Of a stretch of DNA of 5,346 bases, positions 4,348 through 5,346 are shown piece by piece. How positions within the stretch are numbered: position 1 is the stretch's first letter; each line of letters starts with the position of its first letter. Source of the stretch: Clostridia bacterium (GTDB lineage: Bacteria; Bacillota_E; SLMV01; PUMD01). Location of the stretch: positions 1-5,346 of the forward strand of contig PWUC01000125.1 in assembly GCA_003562655.1 (NCBI GenBank), written 5' to 3'. Below the pieces are notes generated by a model. That model worked only from the letters and a program-made list of their open reading frames with translations, searched no databases and had not been told where the DNA came from. Position numbers and translations under genes: made by a program.

Positions 4348-5325
4348 TCACCGCGTGAGCGTCAGGGCCCTCGCGGGGTTTTCCTCCATGATCATCGATA
4401 TCTCAGAGTCGGTGATACCCCCGTGCTTTTTCAAGATGCCGAAGAAGTGCTCGAACAGGTATGTGTATCCCACCCCGCCCAATTCCCGGTACAGTTCCGT
4501 CTTGCGACACCGGTCAGTGCCCAGAAGAATCCTGTCCAGATGCCCTCGGGACTTCATCTCCTTGATCAGAAGAGCTCGGGTCTCATCCAGAAGCCAGTGA
4601 AGCTTCCCGATCACATCAAACTGGATGTAGCACCCCTCCTCAGCCAGGCTGCTGAGAACATTGACGTCCGGACGTTCATCGACGTGGCCCACGATCAGGC
4701 GGTGGGCAGCGGTCCCCTCCTCTTTGAATATCTTCAGATGCGAAGGGCCCATGTTCCCCCCGGAAATCTCATAGCGCCGCGAACCGCTGGTGTGGGTGGT
4801 CATGGCGGCCCCGGTCTCCTGCACCGCCCTGGCCACCGCCCGGAGGGCCTTCAGCTCCGGACCCTCGATCCGTCCCCGCCATATTCCCGACTTGTACAGC
4901 CCCACCTTCACGCCGTGTTCCGGCTCGCCGTCGACCAGCTCAGCGATGAGTGTGTCTGTGATCTGGCGTATGCTCATGGTATCGACCCATTTCGGGATGC
5001 TGGGCTCGGTGTAAAATCCTCCCGTGATCACAATGTGTACCCCCGATAGCTCCGAGAGCTGCCGTACGGTGGCCGTGTCCGGACGCCAGTGATGGGTATT
5101 GACATCCACCAGGGCCCTTCCGCCCATCTCATGGTAGGCCTTCAACTCCTCGAGCATGCGCTGCTTCTCGTCATAGATCATGCTGTCCCCGTGCCCCTTG
5201 CTGACGCTGCTTCTGATATGGTCCCGCTCCGAGAGACGGATATCGCACCACACATGCTCGTGGGTGTGACAGAAGCCCAGTTCATCCGGAGAGATCTCAC
5301 CGCAGACAGTCTGAATGACGCCCAA
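4348..5325 (-). CDS. Phosphotriesterase-family metal-dependent hydrolase
   Basis: Amidohydrolase-superfamily TIM-barrel enzyme of 325 residues, about the family's usual length. The binuclear metal ligands all appear: H22 and H24 in THEH near the N-terminus, a likely carbamylated bridging lysine K145 in VGLYKSG, H178 in TTHT, H214 in VGHVDE, and D271 in LLGTD. Other family landmarks are ISPDELGFCHTHEH (11-24), GGRALVDVNTHH (68-79), GCYIQFD (231-237) and ENPARAL (315-321). Members include phosphotriesterases, lactonases and many uncharacterised proteins, so lactone or ester hydrolysis is possible but the substrate cannot be read from sequence. The start is TTG with GGGAGGG about 7 bases upstream, just inside the right edge. 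There is no signal peptide. Its promoter lies outside the window. It is the first gene of a probable pair with the isochorismatase-fold hydrolase. Confidence 0.87.
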   Translation of the reverse strand: MGVIQTVCGEISPDELGFCHTHEHVWCDIRLSERDHIRSSVSKGHGDSMIYDEKQRMLEELKAYHEMGGRALVDVNTHHWRPDTATVRQLSELSGVHIVITGGFYTEPSIPKWVDTMSIRQITDTLIAELVDGEPEHGVKVGLYKSGIWRGRIEGPELKALRAVARAVQETGAAMTTHTSGSRRYEISGGNMGPSHLKIFKEEGTAAHRLIVGHVDERPDVNVLSSLAEEGCYIQFDVIGKLHWLLDETRALLIKEMKSRGHLDRILLGTDRCRKTELYRELGGVGYTYLFEHFFGILKKHGGITDSEISMIMEENPARALTLTR

Positions 5326-5332
5326 TGCTCTT

Positions 5333-5341
5333 CCCTCCCCT
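5333..5341 (-). promoter_or_regulatory. Strong Shine-Dalgarno supporting the TTG start of the phosphotriesterase-family gene
   Basis: The minus strand reads GGGGAGGGA here, followed by seven bases and then TTG at 5325. No ATG in this frame lies near the family's usual N-terminus, and starting at TTG gives MGVIQTVCGE, which fits. This decides the start. Confidence 0.7.
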
Positions 5342-5346
5342 GTGAA

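Noticed and set aside
4423..5049. 208-residue open frame on the + strand
   Set aside because: It is antisense to the phosphotriesterase-family gene, whose metal ligands are all in place, and shows no recognisable motif or ribosome binding site.
1..5346. CRISPR arrays, insertion sequences or phage genes
   Set aside because: No regularly spaced identical repeats, transposase motifs, or terminal inverted repeats with target duplications were seen.

Overview
The window is a GC-rich bacterial chromosome segment (about 60% G+C by eye) with five well-supported protein genes and two long gaps with no convincing gene. Strong Shine-Dalgarno sequences (AAGGAGG, GAGGAGG, GGGAGGG), frequent non-ATG starts (TTG, probably CTG) and a near-consensus sigma-70 type promoter point to a free-living, high-GC bacterium. 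The phylum cannot be fixed from this sequence. The serine acetyltransferase and dehydratase have the compact forms found in Actinobacteria, Chloroflexi, spirochaetes and deltaproteobacteria. No mobile element, CRISPR array, tRNA or rRNA was seen.

Left part, + strand. Bases 1-390 hold no credible gene. A purine-rich Shine-Dalgarno on the minus strand at 9-15 suggests a divergent gene that starts just off the left edge. A promoter at 324-352 with overlapping GATGG/CCATC repeats leads into a single-domain PLP enzyme of the threonine/serine dehydratase family (391-1371, TTG start). A non-coding stretch of roughly 580 bases follows (1372-1954). It is rich in inverted repeats, including two nested stem-loops, and has a short zinc-ribbon-like reading frame on the minus strand that cannot be firmly called a gene.

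Centre, + strand. A TTGACA-17-AATAAT promoter overlapped by an imperfect palindrome (1979-2007) drives a two-gene cysteine biosynthesis operon: serine O-acetyltransferase (cysE, probable CTG start at 2033) and O-acetylserine sulfhydrylase (cysK, 2598-3527). The two genes overlap by 35 nt. CysE makes O-acetylserine from serine and acetyl-CoA, and CysK converts it with sulfide to cysteine. The upstream dehydratase would consume serine or threonine, so the three genes meet at the serine pool, though they do not form one operon.

Right part, - strand, convergent to cysK. A phosphotriesterase/lactonase-type metallohydrolase (4348-5325, TTG start with a strong Shine-Dalgarno) is followed after 25 nt by an isochorismatase-fold hydrolase (3630-4322) whose usual nucleophilic Cys is Gly, as in true isochorismatases. 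The two look like an uncharacterised two-enzyme hydrolytic operon of unknown substrate and are the most novel part of the window.
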